Source: Marinomonas hwangdonensis (GTDB lineage: Bacteria; Pseudomonadota; Gammaproteobacteria; Pseudomonadales; Marinomonadaceae). From it: DNA of 64,000 nucleotides. The translations under genes and the position numbers were made by a program. This document shows positions 63,614 to 64,000 of this stretch, piece after piece (positions within the stretch are counted from its first letter, which is position 1; every line of letters begins with the position of its first letter). Under the pieces are notes generated by a model. That model was given only the letters and a program-made list of their open reading frames with translations. It was not told where the DNA came from and did no database searches. The stretch is from positions 1 to 64,000 of the forward strand of contig NZ_RIZG01000006.1 in assembly GCF_003721245.1 (NCBI RefSeq). The letters are read 5' to 3'.

Positions 63614-64000
63614 ATGAAAAAGTTAAATCGAATCGTATTAGTCAATTGGTACCTGCTGGGTGCGGAAGACATCAATATTCGCGGCAATACCGCTATTATC
63701 GGTCCCACTGGATCGGGTAAATCGTCGTTACTGGACGCCATCCAAACCGTTTTGACGGGTGCCAGTAAACGCCACCTTAACTACAATGCCAGCGCGAACG
63801 ATGGTAAAGCCAGTGGCCGTAGTATCCGCTCTTACATTTTAGGGATGATAGATTCTGGTCAAGCCAACGCTAAAATATTTGGCACTCAGCCAAGACAAGA
63901 CGCTGTCAGTTATCTTGCTTTGGTGTTTGAAGACAGTGTGACCGGAAACGAATCCAGTGTTGGCTTAGCATTAAGTGCGTCTCTGGCTTCTCCAGAAGAA
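63614..64000 (+). CDS. jetC: Wadjet/Mks SMC ATPase JetC (MksB-type), N-terminal part only
   Basis: 129 codons before the window ends. The sequence starts MKKLNRIVLVNWYLLGAEDI; Walker A is GPTGSGKSS at residues 30-38, followed by LLDAIQTVLTGASKRHLNYNA and later GRSIRSYILGM, the pattern of MukB/MksB/JetC SMC heads. AGGA lies 7 bases before the ATG. The coiled-coil arms and C-terminal head are beyond the window. The gene is 9 bp from jetB, so it is the third gene of the operon. Confidence 0.9.
   Translation, partial: MKKLNRIVLVNWYLLGAEDINIRGNTAIIGPTGSGKSSLLDAIQTVLTGASKRHLNYNASANDGKASGRSIRSYILGMIDSGQANAKIFGTQPRQDAVSYLALVFEDSVTGNESSVGLALSASLASPEE

Overview
The window is a chromosomal segment of a gamma-proteobacterium. 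Gene content and order (fimV-truA-trpF-accD-folC-dedD-cvpA-purF-metZ, groSL, tesA/ybbAP, FecBCD-type transporter, cheV, hemH), the moderate-to-low GC and the codon use point to an Oceanospirillales-type marine bacterium, most likely Marinomonas or a close relative. That genus call is inference from gene order and protein character, not from a database search. Nearly all the DNA is coding. I found no CRISPR array, tRNA, prophage or insertion sequence.

Layout: 1-83 is the 3' end of a 5S rRNA and its terminator, so an rRNA operon ends at the left edge. 0.2-6.3 kb holds ribA, an SrmB-type RNA helicase, a DUF1415 protein, a CvfB-type S1 protein, panE, yajQ, an alkyltransferase-like protein and fxsA. 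6.3-8.5 kb is groSL with a probable heat-shock promoter. 8.5-19.6 kb is an EAL-domain gene followed by the conserved fimV to metZ block. 19.7-24 kb is an RND efflux pump with its adaptor. 24.2-31.2 kb is uup followed by a tightly packed module of a DUF2760 protein and two non-canonical Hsp70 proteins. 31.3-35.3 kb is a siderophore ABC importer on the minus strand with a candidate Fur box. 35.4-37.2 kb is a graveyard of three broken genes (a class 3 lipase and two GNAT acetyltransferases), each apparently missing its catalytic middle. 37.3-61.5 kb is mostly housekeeping genes: marC, an M14 carboxypeptidase, efpL, trmJ, a membrane-anchored J-domain protein, a degenerate GGDEF protein, yciH, truC, tesA, ybbAP, polB, tatD, an HDOD protein, cheV, hemH, a HAD phosphatase, a LEA-like exported protein, a triple zinc-ribbon protein, yfcH and cbiX. 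61.6-64 kb is the start of a Wadjet/MksBEF-type SMC operon (jetA, jetB, and a jetC cut off by the window end).

The main systems worth attention are these. (1) The Wadjet-type SMC operon at the right edge, a known class of anti-plasmid defence complex whose completeness cannot be judged here. (2) The DUF2760/Hsp70/Hsp70 module, which is conserved-looking but has no established function. (3) The three core-deleted pseudogenes between the iron transporter and marC. (4) Several signalling proteins with altered GGDEF or EAL signatures, one directly upstream of fimV. Smaller points include an ATL protein with Trp replacing the MGMT cysteine, an RND pump lacking the usual TM4/TM10 proton-relay residues, a G8 tract in fxsA and an 18-bp tandem duplication spanning the uup stop codon.
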